DNA of 64,000 bases from Nannobrachium achirus (GCA_963921795.1 OY997655.1:7426322-7490321), one strand, 5' to 3'. Counted from the first letter of the stretch, positions 1 to 10,589 are shown. The notes: a model not told the origin generated them from the sequence alone. Numbers and translations are program-made.

Positions 1-560
1 ATATGGCCTGAAATGTAGTGATTGTCATCTCTGTGGACTCTCTTATCGTCATCTTTAACTAGTGCATCATATTTGTAAAAGAACGTATTCGCTCACGGGA
101 GTTCTGCCTACGTGCAATAATCTGCCGGGAAGACAGGGGGCAGTAAGCTACTTCCGCGGTAACCGCAAGATATGTGAAAGAAGAAGAAGCTAGACCAATC
201 ACAGACGTCGCTTTTACGTTTAGCAGTATGGGAAATGCAGTTCTTCTCTGTGCGATCTTGATTAAAACGTGTTTTTACTAAAACTAGAGTGATTGCATAC
301 ATACTCGGGGGTTCTACAGGAGCATATGGAACCATTTTACAACCACCAGCCTAGTGGTAAGTGTACATTGAATTGCTACGACTTTGTGGCTGATAATGAA
401 AAACCCTATGGTAAATATGAATGGCCAGCTCACTTCCGACACCTCACTGCGATGCTCTATAGAGCGGTGTGCAATACGGCTTAAACAATGACACTTTCAC
501 TTTAGTAGAACATGACTGAACTTACAAGCAATAGTGTTTGCTTGAGCATACAATTGTCTA

Positions 561-684
561 CACTGTCTGTAATACATAAATACAAACATACATCTGTAAT
601 ACATAAATACAAACATACATCTGTAATACATAAATACAAACATACATTGTCTGTAATACATAAATACAAACATACATCTGTAAT
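561..684. repeat. 27-bp tandem minisatellite
   Basis: About four and a half copies of a 27-bp AT-rich unit containing ATACATAAATACAAACATAC lie head to tail. It is simple tandem DNA. The open frames through it merely repeat a short peptide and are not taken as genes. The rest of 1-967 shows no gene. Confidence 0.85.
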
Positions 685-774
685 GTATGTCAAGCATAAT
701 GATTAACCCATTAAGACCTTGAACGTGTTATTACACATTATTACTTTAACCATTTTTGTATGTTTTAACTATTA

Positions 775-927
775 AAAATAGCAGATATACAAGCTCACAG
801 CACACACTTCTGGTTACAAATGTTCGCTTTAAAAATACATAGATTCAAAGATTTGAACAAATGTTCATGACTTTTCAAAAATGTCAGATCTACAAGCTTG
901 TGAGCTTGTATATCTGCATTTTTTTCC
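775..927. repeat. GATCTACAAGCT palindrome, half copy plus full hairpin
   Basis: A left-arm-only copy lies at 775-800 and a complete hairpin at 876-927, in which CAGATCTACAAGCTTGTGAG faces CTTGTATATCTG with almost no loop. This is the leftmost member of the dispersed palindrome family found throughout the window. Confidence 0.75.
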
Positions 928-967
928 AATTTGTGTGTGTCCGTGCGTCTGTCCTTTTTATCCCTAG

Positions 968-1105
968 GAACTCCTAGAAAGCCAGCCTTACCCCAGGTGT
1001 CAAAGTTCAACCCTGAAACATCCGTGTGGACAGAAGTCCCTCCCATGCAGATTCTACGTGATCTCCCTGCTGTCTGCGCTCTGAACGGAAAGCTCTACGC
1101 TATAG
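968..1105 (+). CDS. Kelch gene exon (third from last)
   Basis: It follows the acceptor tccctag; a second acceptor, ccccag, at 991-996 would start it at 997. It encodes the blade with FNPETSVWTEVPPM and LNGKLYAIG and stops after the first base of a glycine codon. The donor is gtatca. This donor lies inside the target-site duplication of the hAT element that follows immediately. Confidence 0.75.
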
Positions 1106-4100
1106 GTATCATATAGAGATGCTCCGATTACGATTTTTGGGGCCGGTACCGTTCACCGATCAACTGGAATCAGTATCTGCAGATACCGATATTCCCGATC
1201 GATCGTGAAATCCATAAATTCTTCTATTTATTGTGTTACTGTAGCAGCCTTTATATTTAATGATTCTTCTTACAAAACATTGACATTATATATTAAGTAT
1301 TACCATTAGGAGATTGCAGACTGAGGTCCTTTAGTATCTAATTCAACTTGTAGGATTTGAAGCTGAGGTTACATTCAATCCCACAGATAAATATTGTGAA
1401 AATAGCTGATCTAGCTTGTAGATCGGCAAAGCCGATACCAATCAAAGCCAATCGAGGCAAAGCCGATACCAATCAAAGCCGATAGAGGCATTATCGGCAG
1501 ATCGCGATCACTCACCGATCAATTGTCGGCACATCTCAAGTATCATACCTGTCTCCACTCTGAATGAAAGCTCTTCAAAGGGGGCCACATTAGAACATAT
1601 TAAAACACCCAAGGGCCGACTATATCTCCTGACTAAATGTACTTTCGGTCGGACCATAACAAAATCACATACTGTACACATGCATCACAACTACAATATT
1701 TTATTGAACTATCATCAATATTTAATATCAATGGTCTTTTGTCAGGTGTGTGCTCTAAACAAGAACACAAATTACAAAATGTAACCAAACATGCAAGGTA
1801 AAAAAAGACAACAAATTAGCCTTTCTTTGACCCCTTCAGAATGAGACAGTTGTAAAACTACTAAGTATTTTTAGATTGGGGTCCGTGGCCAAATACATGT
1901 TGTTTTGGGGGTCCTTGATATGAAAACGTTTGACCACCACTGACATAGAAACATAGTTTTTTTCAGAAACCTGTTAGGATTTAGAATCCTTATAATTGGA
2001 TCAAAAATATTCAAATGTTCAAGATTTTTCAAAAATAGCAGATATACGAGTTCGCAGCTCGCGCTGTGCGCTTGTATATCCAGGGTTCCCACGGTCATGA
2101 AATTCCTGGAAATATTTTGAAATTAGAAAAAAAATGTTCCAGTACTGGAAAAGTTTTGGAATTGATCAAGGGTCCTGGAAGGTCCTGGAAAAAAATAGCT
2201 ATGCATTGTCTTTGGTTATGGATTTTGTTAATACCTCTGAAATGACAAATTAAACATTGGCCAAATTGTCAAATATTAGAGGCAGAAATTGTGGAAATAG
2301 CCGATCTACATGCTCACAGCGCCTCGCGAGCATGTAGATCTGCTATTTTCACAATAGAAACGTGTTATACAAAATTCCTCAACTCTTAGTGCTTGTCAGG
2401 GTGCCGGGGTCCCCAGTTAAAATATGATTATTTTGGGGGTCACAGCCTGAAAAGGTTGAGAACCACTGGCATACACTACCTGTCTTTGGGCATTTCGCAT
2501 AGGAGTAAGCGACTTGTTATTGAGCTGAATTATTGTTATATAGTCCTGGAAATTGGGTTAAATATTCTGGAAAAGTTTTGGAAATTAATTGGTAAAAAAT
2601 GTGTGGGAACCCTGTATATCTGCTATTTTTCAACAGCTAAAGCATACAACAATGGTTCAAGTAATAACACGCAATAACGCGTCCTAAATTCTTTGTCTTT
2701 ATAAGGTGGTCGTAATTATTCCAATATGAAGTCCAAGAGCGACGGGCCCCATTATGTGTTTGAGAACACGGTGGAGTGCTTGGACCCCAGGGCCGACCGG
2801 TGGACCATGTGCTCCCCCATGCTGGAGCCTCGCTTCCAGCCCCGCGTGACCCTGTTGCACGGAGACATCTACGTCCTGGGAGGGATAGACATCAGCTTCA
2901 GGTAAGACATAAGACATGTTTCCATAAACTTAATCGAATTAGGGAAGCGAATTATCAGAAATACGCATTAAGACAGCGAATTTAGCATGTTTCCATTTGC
3001 GGATGTCATTCGAATTAGCGACGGTCGCATGAGTTGATCGGGCTGTTTTTTTTTCAGACCGAACCTGAGCACTGCACGTCTGACTGCGGTGACTCGGTCG
3101 CTGTCTAGTAGTGGGAAGAAGGGGTTATCAATCATCATGGCCCCAAATAACCTTTAGATATCTTATTTAGACGAGTCTTGCGAAATTGTCAAGAGTTCCT
3201 CTCAATACATAAAGCTATATAACCTCTCCATCATCGGCAATAGTCAGTGATGTGTGTTGTTCCCCACACTCCCGAGCCCCCACCGTTGCGCTCGGGTTCA
3301 CCGGGAAAACCGCGGTCGCGTCGCTGCACAGTGCTCATCCTGCAAGTTTCAGCGTCCTCTGGAAGGTGGCCGATCTGCAAGCTCACAACGCGGCGCGGAG
3401 ACGCGGATGCGAGCTGCTGTGAGCTTGTAGATCGGCCACGTTTGGCACGCAACACTGTGTGATGAGGAAGGGTTAGCCACGGATTGCTTGACTCCGGGAG
3501 GTAAAACTGGGAGGAATTTACACACGGTCTGTGTCACTCCGTGTGTAACAAACAACCGGTTTGTTTTGTGGCTAACGGGACGTTAAAGGACAACTCCGCC
3601 CTAAATCACTTCTAGGCTAATTTTCCTACTTATATTGATCCAAAATTACTGTCCATGGGGTCTATTAGGCACAAATACCCCTGTTGTTCAGTTTCCCCAG
3701 CAGAACCCAGCAGCTCTCATAGCATAGAGTGGAGCCTATAAGCCTATCGCTTTTACACTATTTGTTGCGGTCAAAAGTGATTTATTTTTTCATGAATGTG
3801 TTACTATTTGTCATTTCTAACACATCCATACCTTGGTTGTCCCGCACAAGTCACCAAAATCTCATAAATCATGTTTTGGGGTGAGCATTAGGCACAACTG
3901 CCAATCAAAGTGACTGTACTGACCAATCACAGGGCATCTTTTCCGGGACTTGGTAAAACACATAAAAGCATAACATCTGTTTAGCAGAGTGTGATGGCTT
4001 TTGTGGGACAACTATGGCATGGGTGTGTTTGTAATGACAACTAGTAACACATTCATGAAAAATAAAAACACTTTTGACCATAACAAATAGTGTAAAAGTG

Positions 4101-4836
4101 ATAGGCTTATAGGCTCCACTCTTTGCTATGAGAGCTGCTGGTTTCTGCTGGGGAAACTGGACAACAGGGGCTTTTCTGCCTAATAGACCCCATGGACAGT
4201 AATTTTGGATCAATATAAGTAGGAGAATGAGCCTAGAAGTGATTTAGGGCGGAGTTGTCCTTTAAGCGGCAGGGGAAAGTGTTAAATTGGAGGACGATAT
4301 GGACCCAGAACGTCATAATCTATTCGCATTTATTGTGTGTTCCATTCACAAATGCGCATTTAGTTTTATCCTCCAAGCGGATATTTTTTTTTGCGTGGAT
4401 AATGAAAGTTTATTAGCATTTTGAAGTGTTTCCATAAAAGGATTTAATGCGCATTAACTCAAGCTCTGCCACCAAAATACCCCTTTGTACCCCTTCTCTG
4501 CCATGCCCGTAGAACGAGTGAGTGAATGAGTTAAGAGGCTTTATGGAAACGCCACTATAGTCTCGCGTAGCCAGACAACCACAATCTCAGACTCTTTGTT
4601 CTTTGCACGTCCCCTGGTCCTCGTGTAGCCGACTCCCGAACATCGAGCGCTACAGTGACGAGACGGACTCCTGGGAAACCGTTGGACAGATGCCTGGTGA
4701 TTTCCCCGATGCTGCCCTTAAGTCTCCCATGGCTCTCAAGCTGAGGAACGATCGCTCTGATGATGAATATGACGACGACGATGACGATGATGAAGAAGAA
4801 CGCGGTTCTGATGATTCTTTTGAAAACAGTGATTAG
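968..4836 (+). CDS. Kelch-repeat protein, C-terminal three exons (gene runs off the left edge)
   Basis: Three exons join in frame. 968-1105 (or from 997 with the alternative acceptor) ends in phase 1, 2706-2901 runs from phase 1 to phase 2, and 4629-4836 ends at TAG. The spliced protein contains kelch blades: FNPETSVWTEVPPM followed by LNGKLYAIGG across the first junction, then VECLDPRADRWTMCSPM with LHGDIYVLGG, then IERYSDETDSWETV. In KLHL-type proteins such blades form a beta-propeller that binds substrates for cullin-3 ubiquitin ligases. The BTB and BACK parts expected upstream are not in the window. The chain ends in an acidic tail of about 25 residues, mostly Asp and Glu. I cannot assign a specific KLHL/KBTBD member. 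Acceptors, donors and phases all fit, so a working gene is likely. The main doubt is the start of the first exon. Confidence 0.8.
1114..1539. mobile_element. Non-autonomous hAT element at a splice donor
   Basis: Termini TAGAGATGCTCCGATTA and GTCGGCACATCTCA are imperfect inverted repeats. The element is flanked by identical 8-bp target duplications GTATCATA (1106-1113 and 1540-1547), the hAT signature. The interior repeats GCCGATACCAATCAAAGCC and carries a short GATCTAGCTTGTAGATC palindrome at 1395-1426. The left target copy is also the 5' splice site of the kelch exon. Confidence 0.8.
1548..2033. other. Kelch intron without recognised genes
   Basis: AT-rich intron. A hAT-type end reading GGTCCTTGATATGAAAACG lies near 1910-1940. 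Nothing coding is seen. Confidence 0.5.
2081..2614. mobile_element. Non-autonomous hAT element (CAGGGTTCCCAC termini)
   Basis: Inverted ends CAGGGTTCCCAC and GTGGGAACCCTG enclose about 534 bp. Inner sequence on both sides repeats the GTCCTGGAAA / GGAAAAGTTTTGGAA theme of a fish hAT family. TATATC occurs at both flanks as a probable target duplication. Within it lie a full palindrome (2289-2354) and a hAT end with GGTTGAGAACCACTGG near 2451-2469. Confidence 0.75.
2289..2354. repeat. GATCTACATGCTCACAGCGC palindrome (hairpin)
   Basis: Arms TGTGGAAATAGCCGATCTAC and GTAGATCTGCTATTTTCACA pair over about 25 bp around a loop with GCGCCTCGCGAG. It lies inside the hAT at 2081-2614. Confidence 0.85.
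2706..2901 (+). CDS. Kelch gene exon (second from last)
   Basis: Acceptor ctttataag, donor gtaagac, 196 nt, phase 1 to phase 2. It encodes GGRNYSNMKSKSDGP, then VECLDPRADRWTMCSPM and LHGDIYVLGGIDISF, the canonical ending of one kelch blade and the start of the next. Confidence 0.85.
3366..3440. repeat. GC-rich palindrome copy
   Basis: GTGGCCGATCTGCAAGCTCA faces TGAGCTTGTAGATCGGCCAC. The loop is unusually CpG-rich (CGCGGCGCGGAGACGCGG). Confidence 0.85.
3587..4261. mobile_element. TTAA-flanked fold-back element, 675 bp
   Basis: TTAA target duplications sit at 3583-3586 and 4262-4265. Ends AGGACAACTCCGCCC and GGGCGGAGTTGTCCT begin inverted arms of about 200 bp (CTAAATCACTTCTAGGCT, CCATGGGGTCTATTAGGC and so on). 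The minus-strand open frame at 3905-4213 is transposon sequence, not a gene. A sister copy is at 5785-6709. Confidence 0.85.
4629..4836 (+). CDS. Kelch gene terminal exon with acidic tail
   Basis: Acceptor cgtgtag completes an AGC serine codon. The exon reads SRLPNIERYSDETDSWETV and then a hydrophilic tail rich in Asp and Glu, ending SFENSD and TAG at 4834-4836. Acidic C-terminal runs occur in several kelch proteins, but this run does not identify the member. Confidence 0.8.
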
Positions 4837-4935
4837 GGTGGTGATGGTGAAGTAGTTTGGTAAGAGAAGTTAACACACTATATTCTGCTTGTAACCACTG
4901 CTATAACGTTTGTTTCTTGTCTCGCCAGCTTTCTT

Positions 4936-4941
4936 AATAAA
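4936..4941 (+). promoter_or_regulatory. Poly(A) signal AATAAA of the kelch gene
   Basis: AATAAA lies 100 nt after the stop codon, giving a short 3' UTR. No other good signal is closer. Confidence 0.7.
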
Positions 4942-4959
4942 CAGACAATACAGTACATG

Positions 4960-5784
4960 TTCCAGGTGGGTTGCCGATGCCGATCCAGTGTGAGTTCTCG
5001 CTCCCCATTGGATAACATGGGTATCCCTACCTGGAAATGCATTTTCTGCTTACCAAAGAGCTGGAGAGACAGGGGAGACTCATGTTACTGAACAAACGCT
5101 ATAGCAATGAATGTGATTACTATCAGAATATAGAGCTGTTTAACAAACACAGAAACATCACTTGCCCAACTTATTTTAATATCATTATCTACTGGCTCTA
5201 CTGCAGGCCACAAGTTCTACTAGATTCTAGAACGTGGTCTGTTAAACCCTCCTGTACAATCATCCTCTTCAATGGCTATTGGTTTCCTCGATGGAGGAAT
5301 TCATATTTTTGCACACAATTACTGCCCCAAAATCTTTGTTCTTGCCTTAACTTTTGAAAGGTTTTAGAAGCTGTGTCCTGAAAAGACAAAAGAAATGTTT
5401 ACTTGCGGTTGAGTAAAAATACCTTTGAGTTATAGAGTATGTCCAAGATTCCTCGTTCTCTGCTGCAGTTCATTGGAACAGTGCGTCTTTTTTTCCCGGG
5501 ACTTAAATTCAATTGAAGATAGCTTTATTGGCACGAAGAAACAAACGTTTACATCGCCAAAGCCAAAGTGCCTCTGAGAAAGAGGGAGTCCTTCCTTGGC
5601 CTACTGAACGTCCCCTTCTATCTCTGACGCACACGGAAGCGTGCTTCAGGATTCCCAAAGCTTTCCTTCCATGTTGCCTTCCCCTTTTTTTACAGACGCC
5701 CCAGAGCCGGCGTCTACCTTTTTATGTCTTTGAAGTGTGTAGCACTAAAGTTAATTTATCATGACAGTTGCCTGCTTAAGTTAA
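4960..5784. other. Intergenic, nothing recognised
   Basis: Unique-looking sequence of mixed composition. The open frames at 5037-5357 and 5513-5764 have no domain or splice context and I do not take them as genes. Confidence 0.5.
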
Positions 5785-6709
5785 AACGACAACTCCAGAC
5801 TAAATAACATCTTGGCTAATTATCCTATACTGTACTTATTTTGATCCCAACTGACTGTCTTATTAGGCAGAAAAGCCCCTGTTGTCCATTTTCCCCAGGA
5901 GTATACTCAGGTAAAGAGTTATAATCCGCACTCACAAAGTCTTAAGTACGAGTCTTTTTAATGACAACTTCAGCAGCAGCAGATCAAGCAAACAGACGCG
6001 TTTCGGCTAGGCCGTCATCAGTGTTACACGGCCTAGCCGAAACGTGCCGAAACGTTTGCTTGCTCTGCTGCTGCTGAAGTTTTCATTAAAAAGACTCATA
6101 CTTAAGACTTTGTGAGTGCGGATTATAACTCTTTACCTAAGTATACTCCGAATCTGCACCCGGAACCCCCTCAGACTGCTTTTTATATTCCAGTTGAGCT
6201 GACCTATCCCTGCATGGAGAAGGTTACCCCCAGGAGAAACTAGCAGCCCTCATAGCATAAGCCCATAAGCCATCATCTTTTTAATCGATCTGTTATTAGT
6301 TGTCATTACACACGTATCCATTCCATCGTTGTCCCACTCGAGCCTCCACACTCTTCTAAACGTGTCTTGCCGAGTCCCGGAAAAGACACGCTGTGATTGG
6401 CCAGTACAGTCACTTTGATTGGCAATTCTCACCCCAAAATATGATTTATGAGACTGTGGCGGCTTGTGGTGGGACAGCCACGGCATGGATGTGTTTATAA
6501 TGACAACTAGTAACACATTCATGAAAGAAAACAACAAATGGTGTAGAAGTGATAGGCTTATTATGGGCTCAACTCTATGCTATGAGGGCCGCTGGGTAAA
6601 CTGGGCGACAGGGGCATTTCTGCCTAATGGACCCCATGGACGGTCATTTGAGATCAATATAATATAAGTAAGACAATGAGCCTAGGTGTTATTTAGTGCA
6701 GAGTTGTCC
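5785..6709. mobile_element. TTAA-flanked fold-back element with nested insertion
   Basis: This is a sister of the element at 3587-4261: CGACAACTCCAGACTAAATA on the left, TTTAGTGCAGAGTTGTCCT on the right, TTAA at both edges (5781-5784, 6710-6713). The arms again contain CCTAATGGACCCCATGGAC. The left arm is split by an insertion at 5901-6227. Confidence 0.75.
5901..6227. mobile_element. Palindromic element nested in the fold-back element
   Basis: It is flanked by CCCCAGGA at 5893-5900 and 6228-6235, an 8-bp target duplication confirmed by the sister element, where the site is uninterrupted. It begins with a long palindrome: GTATACTCAGGTAAAGAG to about 6149, with CGCACTCACAAAGTCTTAAG facing its complement, centred on CGTTTCGGCTAGGCCGTCAT. 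A GCAGCAGCAG run occurs on both arms. Confidence 0.7.
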
Positions 6710-6789
6710 TTAAACTGCTCTTGTTGTCTCACTGTCAATAGATTGTATTATTGTTCATTATATTCACTGTTGACTGACATATTAATATA

Positions 6790-7050
6790 TCGTCGTTGTC
6801 GGGCGGAAACCTCGTATCTCCGAGTTTCAAATGTGTACGTTCTTTCGCAAAGCAAAGCCCTGCTTCATCATAGAAGGCCGTCGCACAAAAGTAGTGAAAA
6901 CAGCAGATCTACAAGCACACAACGCCTCGCGGTGTGAGGCGTTGTGTGCTTGTAGATCGGCTGTTTTCACTAGTTTAAATAAAAGAAATTCAATGATATA
7001 TGCAAAACGAATGGTTTTGAACATACGAGGTTTTCACCCGACAACGACGA
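6790..7050. mobile_element. TA-flanked MITE carrying the palindrome core
   Basis: Termini TCGTCGTTGTCGGGCGGAAA and TTTTCACCCGACAACGACGA are inverted repeats. TA lies on the left flank. The interior has GCAAAGCCCTGCTTCATCAT and the palindrome at 6893-6971 in the middle. The TA target suggests a Tc1/mariner-like mobiliser (inference). Related copies are at 7476-7689, 36326-36450 and 40954-41181. Confidence 0.8.
6893..6971. repeat. Palindrome copy inside the TA MITE
   Basis: Arms TAGTGAAAACAGCAGATCTA and TAGATCGGCTGTTTTCACTA pair, with inner CACAACGCCTC facing GAGGCGTTGTG. Nearly the whole 79 nt folds on itself. Confidence 0.9.
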
Positions 7051-7362
7051 TTATGATCCATTATACCTACTGTGTAGGCTGGCTGACACTGTACATATTG
7101 TGTATCAGTCTTTACATATACTGTAGTTACAGTATATGAAGACAGAGAAGCTCTCTGCCAAGCACAATGAGCCCAGGACATACAGTAGTTAAAAAGCATT
7201 TAATGTCTTTAGGGCATAATTTAAGAAACTAAAAATAAAAACATTAAAAGCCATATACAGTATATAGGTTAGCAAATGATGGCAACAGAAGGCCTATTTA
7301 CATCAGTATGTCACAGCAAAGACATAATTACTGTATGTCATCAATAAATCTACTGTGTACAG

Positions 7363-7811
7363 CAGGGTTCCCCAATAGGCGGCCCGTGGGCCATTTGCGG
7401 CCCGGGGGGCTACTGTCTGGCCTCCACCAATCCCAGTAATAATGATGGTATAAGAGCTGCAACAACACTAGTATATCGTTGTTGTCGGGTGGAAACCTCG
7501 TATCTCCAAATGTGTACGTTCTTTCACAAAGTAAAGCCCTGCTTCATCATACGAGGCCGTCGCACAAAAGTAGTGAAAACAGTTGTGTGCTTGTAGATCG
7601 GCTGTTTTCACTAGTTTAAACCGTTTTTAAAATGATAAATGCAAAACGAACGGTTTTGGACGTACACGATTTTCACCCGACAACGACGATATCTGAACTG
7701 TCACTGGAGTAGCGGGAACACCACCGTCGCCTACTGCAATGTTGTTGTGGCCCTCGGCTTGGTACCCTAGACATAATTCGGCCCTTGGGGAAAACTAATC
7801 GGGGAACCCTG
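7363..7811. mobile_element. Non-autonomous hAT element with nested MITE
   Basis: Ends CAGGGTTCCCCAATAGGCGG and GGGGAACCCTG. Flanks GTGTACAG and GTATACAC are an imperfect 8-bp target pair. The TA MITE at 7476-7689 lies inside it. Confidence 0.75.
7476..7689. mobile_element. TA-flanked MITE, shortened copy
   Basis: TA at 7474-7475 and 7690-7691. Termini TCGTTGTTGTCGGGTGGAAA and TTTTCACCCGACAACGACGA. The central palindrome is reduced to GTGAAAACAG...TTGTAGATCGGCTGTTTTCAC (7572-7611), with most of its left arm gone. Confidence 0.8.
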
Positions 7812-7911
7812 GTATACACGCATGATGGCCACAAAGGCCTGTTTACATCAGTATGTCACAGCAAAGACATACTTACTGTATGTCTTCAATAAGTCTACTG
7901 TGTACAGTGTA

Positions 7912-8460
7912 TTGACTTGAAGCACTCATTCACCTGGACTGTAGCAAGTTATCACATATACTCAGGATTGTTCACGAGCACACAGTATTTTTTTTGTTCT
8001 TTGTTGTTGTATAATATTCTGGTGATAGATGTATTTATTTATTTATTTTTTGTACTTTTTCTTGTACTTGCGCCTAATTTTTTTTTTCTTATACAATACT
8101 AAGCTATCCCAGTCAGTCCCAAGTGAAGAGGGCAAGGCAGTTGACTCTCAAGTCTACAAGATTTATTTTGACTTTTTATATTTTATACTTGAATCTTTTT
8201 TTGGTTGTAAATTGAGGTTCATGCCTGCTGTGCTGCTGTTCACCTGAATTCCCCACAGGGATAAATAAAGACATGTCAATGTAAGAAATGTTTTTGTTTG
8301 TGTGTTCCTTAAATTGCTATCCCAGCCTACATGCCACACAGTGTCCAGAACAGTTAACAAGGCCTGTGACCAAACTGGGTGATCTTGTATCGTTTGACGT
8401 AACAATATGCTTCACAAGAGCTGGCACTTCAGTGATGCTCGTGGAACTCTCCTCACCTCG
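7912..8460. other. AT-rich intergenic stretch
   Basis: Long T runs and no splice-compatible coding sequence. Hydrophobic open frames at 7917-8247 reflect T-richness. Nothing else is recognised. Confidence 0.5.
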
Positions 8461-8574
8461 TTCCTAGGCCTGTCACAATTATTACATAATCGTCTGATCG
8501 CAGTTGTTTGACATAATTGTCATAATTCTTTCCATGTAGAAAAGCTTTCATATATTTTCAGACATTTTCAAAAA

Positions 8575-8654
8575 TAGTGGAAATGGCAGATCTACAAGCT
8601 CAGAATGCCTGGCGATGTGGCACGTTTTGAGCTTGTAGATCTGCTATTTCCACT
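8575..8654. repeat. Palindrome copy, 80 nt, TA-flanked
   Basis: TAGTGGAAATGGCAGATCTA faces TAGATCTGCTATTTCCACTA, with inner GCTCAGAATGCC opposite GCACGTTTTGAGC. TA at each edge fits a TA target site. Confidence 0.9.
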
Positions 8655-8673
8655 ATCAATGTTCTTTTTTTAA

Positions 8674-9313
8674 AGGAGCTATAGTCAACTTTTTCTTGAA
8701 AAACCGACGATAAAATAAAAATAATGTTTCGAAAATATTTTATAAAAAGATTAAGCTTCATATGTGTTTCTATTCAAAAATGATCACTAAAAGTGTAAAA
8801 TAATGATAAAATAATCATTTTGGACATTCCTCTTGTGTTCTTTTATATGGATTGATAAGGGATGTAAACAAAGTCGGCCTGACAACGGCCAAAATGATTA
8901 CCGGTATTTTACCATTATTTATGCTTTTTGTAGTATTTTTGAGCGGTGGTCACGCCGCTCCTATACGTGGCCGTGTGTGTAGACGTACGTGTATGTATGT
9001 GGGTGGGTGGGTGGGTGCGTCCGTATGTAGCCTCAAGCCTGTGGTGTAGTACCTTTTCTGACCACACATGTTAAGGGAGGGGCGCTGTTTTCAGGCCAGG
9101 CCAGACCAGGCACACACACACACACGCACACACACACACACACACACACAGGGGGGGGGGGGGGGGGGGTAAACCACCGCTCAGTTCACACGGGTGTGAT
9201 TTTTTAAAATAGAAACACGTATATGAAGCTTAATCTTTTTTTATAAAATATTTTCGAAACATTATTTTTATTTTAGCGTCCGTTTTTCAAGAAAAAAGTT
9301 GACTATAGCTTCT
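8674..9313. mobile_element. TTAA-flanked fold-back element, 640 bp
   Basis: TTAA at 8670-8673 and 9314-9317. Ends AGGAGCTATAGTCAAC and GTTGACTATAGCTTCT. Arms of about 100 bp include AAAATATTTTATAAAAAGAT and its complement. The centre holds GGGTGGGTGGG, a (CA)n run and poly-G at 9112-9169. Confidence 0.85.
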
Positions 9314-9317
9314 TTAA

Positions 9318-10433
9318 GTATAAAGTCTGATATGTCAGTCCTTTCTTCATGTAATCAGGTTCATATCTGCCATGTGCGACATCAAAGCCTACAAGCTAAC
9401 AAATGTAAGCCTACTTGTCAATGACAAAAACACAATTAAATCGTCAATCACAATTATCCGAGTGACAATTAATCATCATGTAAAATGTCCTAATCATGGC
9501 CCTACTCATTCCTGGCCACATCAGTGTCGTGCCAGTAATCATGGTAACACACGCCCTCTCGTGTAATGTTGCTTAATTAACATGAACACGCGTGCCCACA
9601 ACAAACCATAATGTTTAGTCCGTGGGGATATTTCCATGCAAATCAGTCTAAAACTGTGTGTCTGGAGACTCCAAGGGGTCGTTGTGGGGGTTCCAAGCTC
9701 ACAATGTGATGTGAGTTTGTAGATCTGCTATTTCTGAAAGGTTTTTGAGAATGTTCTCTTATGGGGGTCCCTGGAACAAAATCGTTTCAAATGGGGAGTC
9801 CACAGCCAGATGCATATCAATTTGGGGGCCCTTGTCCTTGATATGAAAACGTTTGAGAACCACTGATATAAGTATTCTCTTTATATAAGTTATTATCTAT
9901 TTACAAAAGAATGTGTCATCCCTTATAAGACTGGAGAAGGAACAAAGGAAGAAAAGTCAAATAACAGGACATAACAATATAAAATATCCCTGTAGATATT
10001 GTGGGTTAATAATTACCAGGTCCACGTATTGTACTGTAATGGGCATACAGCAGTGAAATGGCATGGCTGATGACCCCTTGTGGTATGTTCTTCAACTGCT
10101 GAAGAAGGAGAACCAAGTCATGTATTCTCATTCATCTGAGATAATGGAGAAACGATAACATCATTGAAAGTGACCGAAGGGACAAGATTCAAAAATCCAA
10201 GCCATCAACCCAGATGTATCTGTTCATCCACTCTATAGCAGGACTATATGCGGTTAACCGTCCTTTACATGGTTTTGGTTTTCCTCTCACAGCCTTTCGA
10301 CTGCAGCTTTAGCACCACACTACACGACACTACACCGCGCCACATAAAAATATCTACATTTTCCATTACACAAAAGTACCCCTATCGGTAAAAAAACAAA
10401 TGGACCCTTTTATCTGTGATTATAATACAGTTA
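9318..10433. other. Intergenic, transposon ends only
   Basis: A palindrome remnant (AAGCTCACAATGTGATGTGA, then GTAGATCTGCTATTT) lies at 9694-9735, followed by hAT-type sequence reading CTTGATATGAAAACGTTTGA at 9837-9860. Words GACAATTAATCATCATG near 9460-9480 resemble the inverse of CACAATTATTACATAATCG near 8477, possibly a larger element. No gene is seen. Confidence 0.5.
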
Positions 10434-10589
10434 CAGGGCCGTGGGAAGTCATTTACAGCTGGGGGTGCTAAGTCTACCCCATAGTCTACCCATCAGACCT
10501 ACTCTAGATTGGATACTTTTTAGTACCACATTTAGTACCACTTTAACACCACTCTACCCAGGTCCTTGTAGTGGAAACCTGGCACAAGT

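Larger units (their letters stand above)
2034..2634. repeat. Palindrome copy split by a hAT insertion
   Basis: The left arm, loop and first part of the right arm are at 2034-2080 and the rest of the right arm (TATATCTGCTATTTTTCA) resumes at 2613-2634. The intervening 2081-2614 is a separate hAT element, so this palindrome predates that insertion. Confidence 0.7.
2915..4556. mobile_element. Possible large transposon remnant in the last kelch intron
   Basis: The two ends of this intron carry related inverted sequence: ATGTTTCCATAAACTTAATC at about 2918-2937 and GAGTTAAGAGGCTTTATGGAAAC near 4527-4549. Both flanks contain GCGCATT/CGAATTAG-like words. The interior holds the palindrome at 3366 and the fold-back element at 3587-4261. 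No transposase is visible and the boundaries are approximate. Confidence 0.4.
7262..7910. repeat. Direct repeat flanking a hAT element
   Basis: About 100 bp ending in CTACTGTGTACAG occurs at 7262-7362 and again at 7812-7900 (CATCAGTATGTCACAGCAAA in both). This is longer than a target duplication, so the locus was tandemly duplicated around the time of, or before, the hAT insertion between them. Confidence 0.7.

Noticed and set aside
6827-7139. Complementary frames on both strands sharing KTADLQAHNAS
   Set aside because: The shared peptide comes from the palindrome, which reads the same on both strands; it is not evidence of coding.
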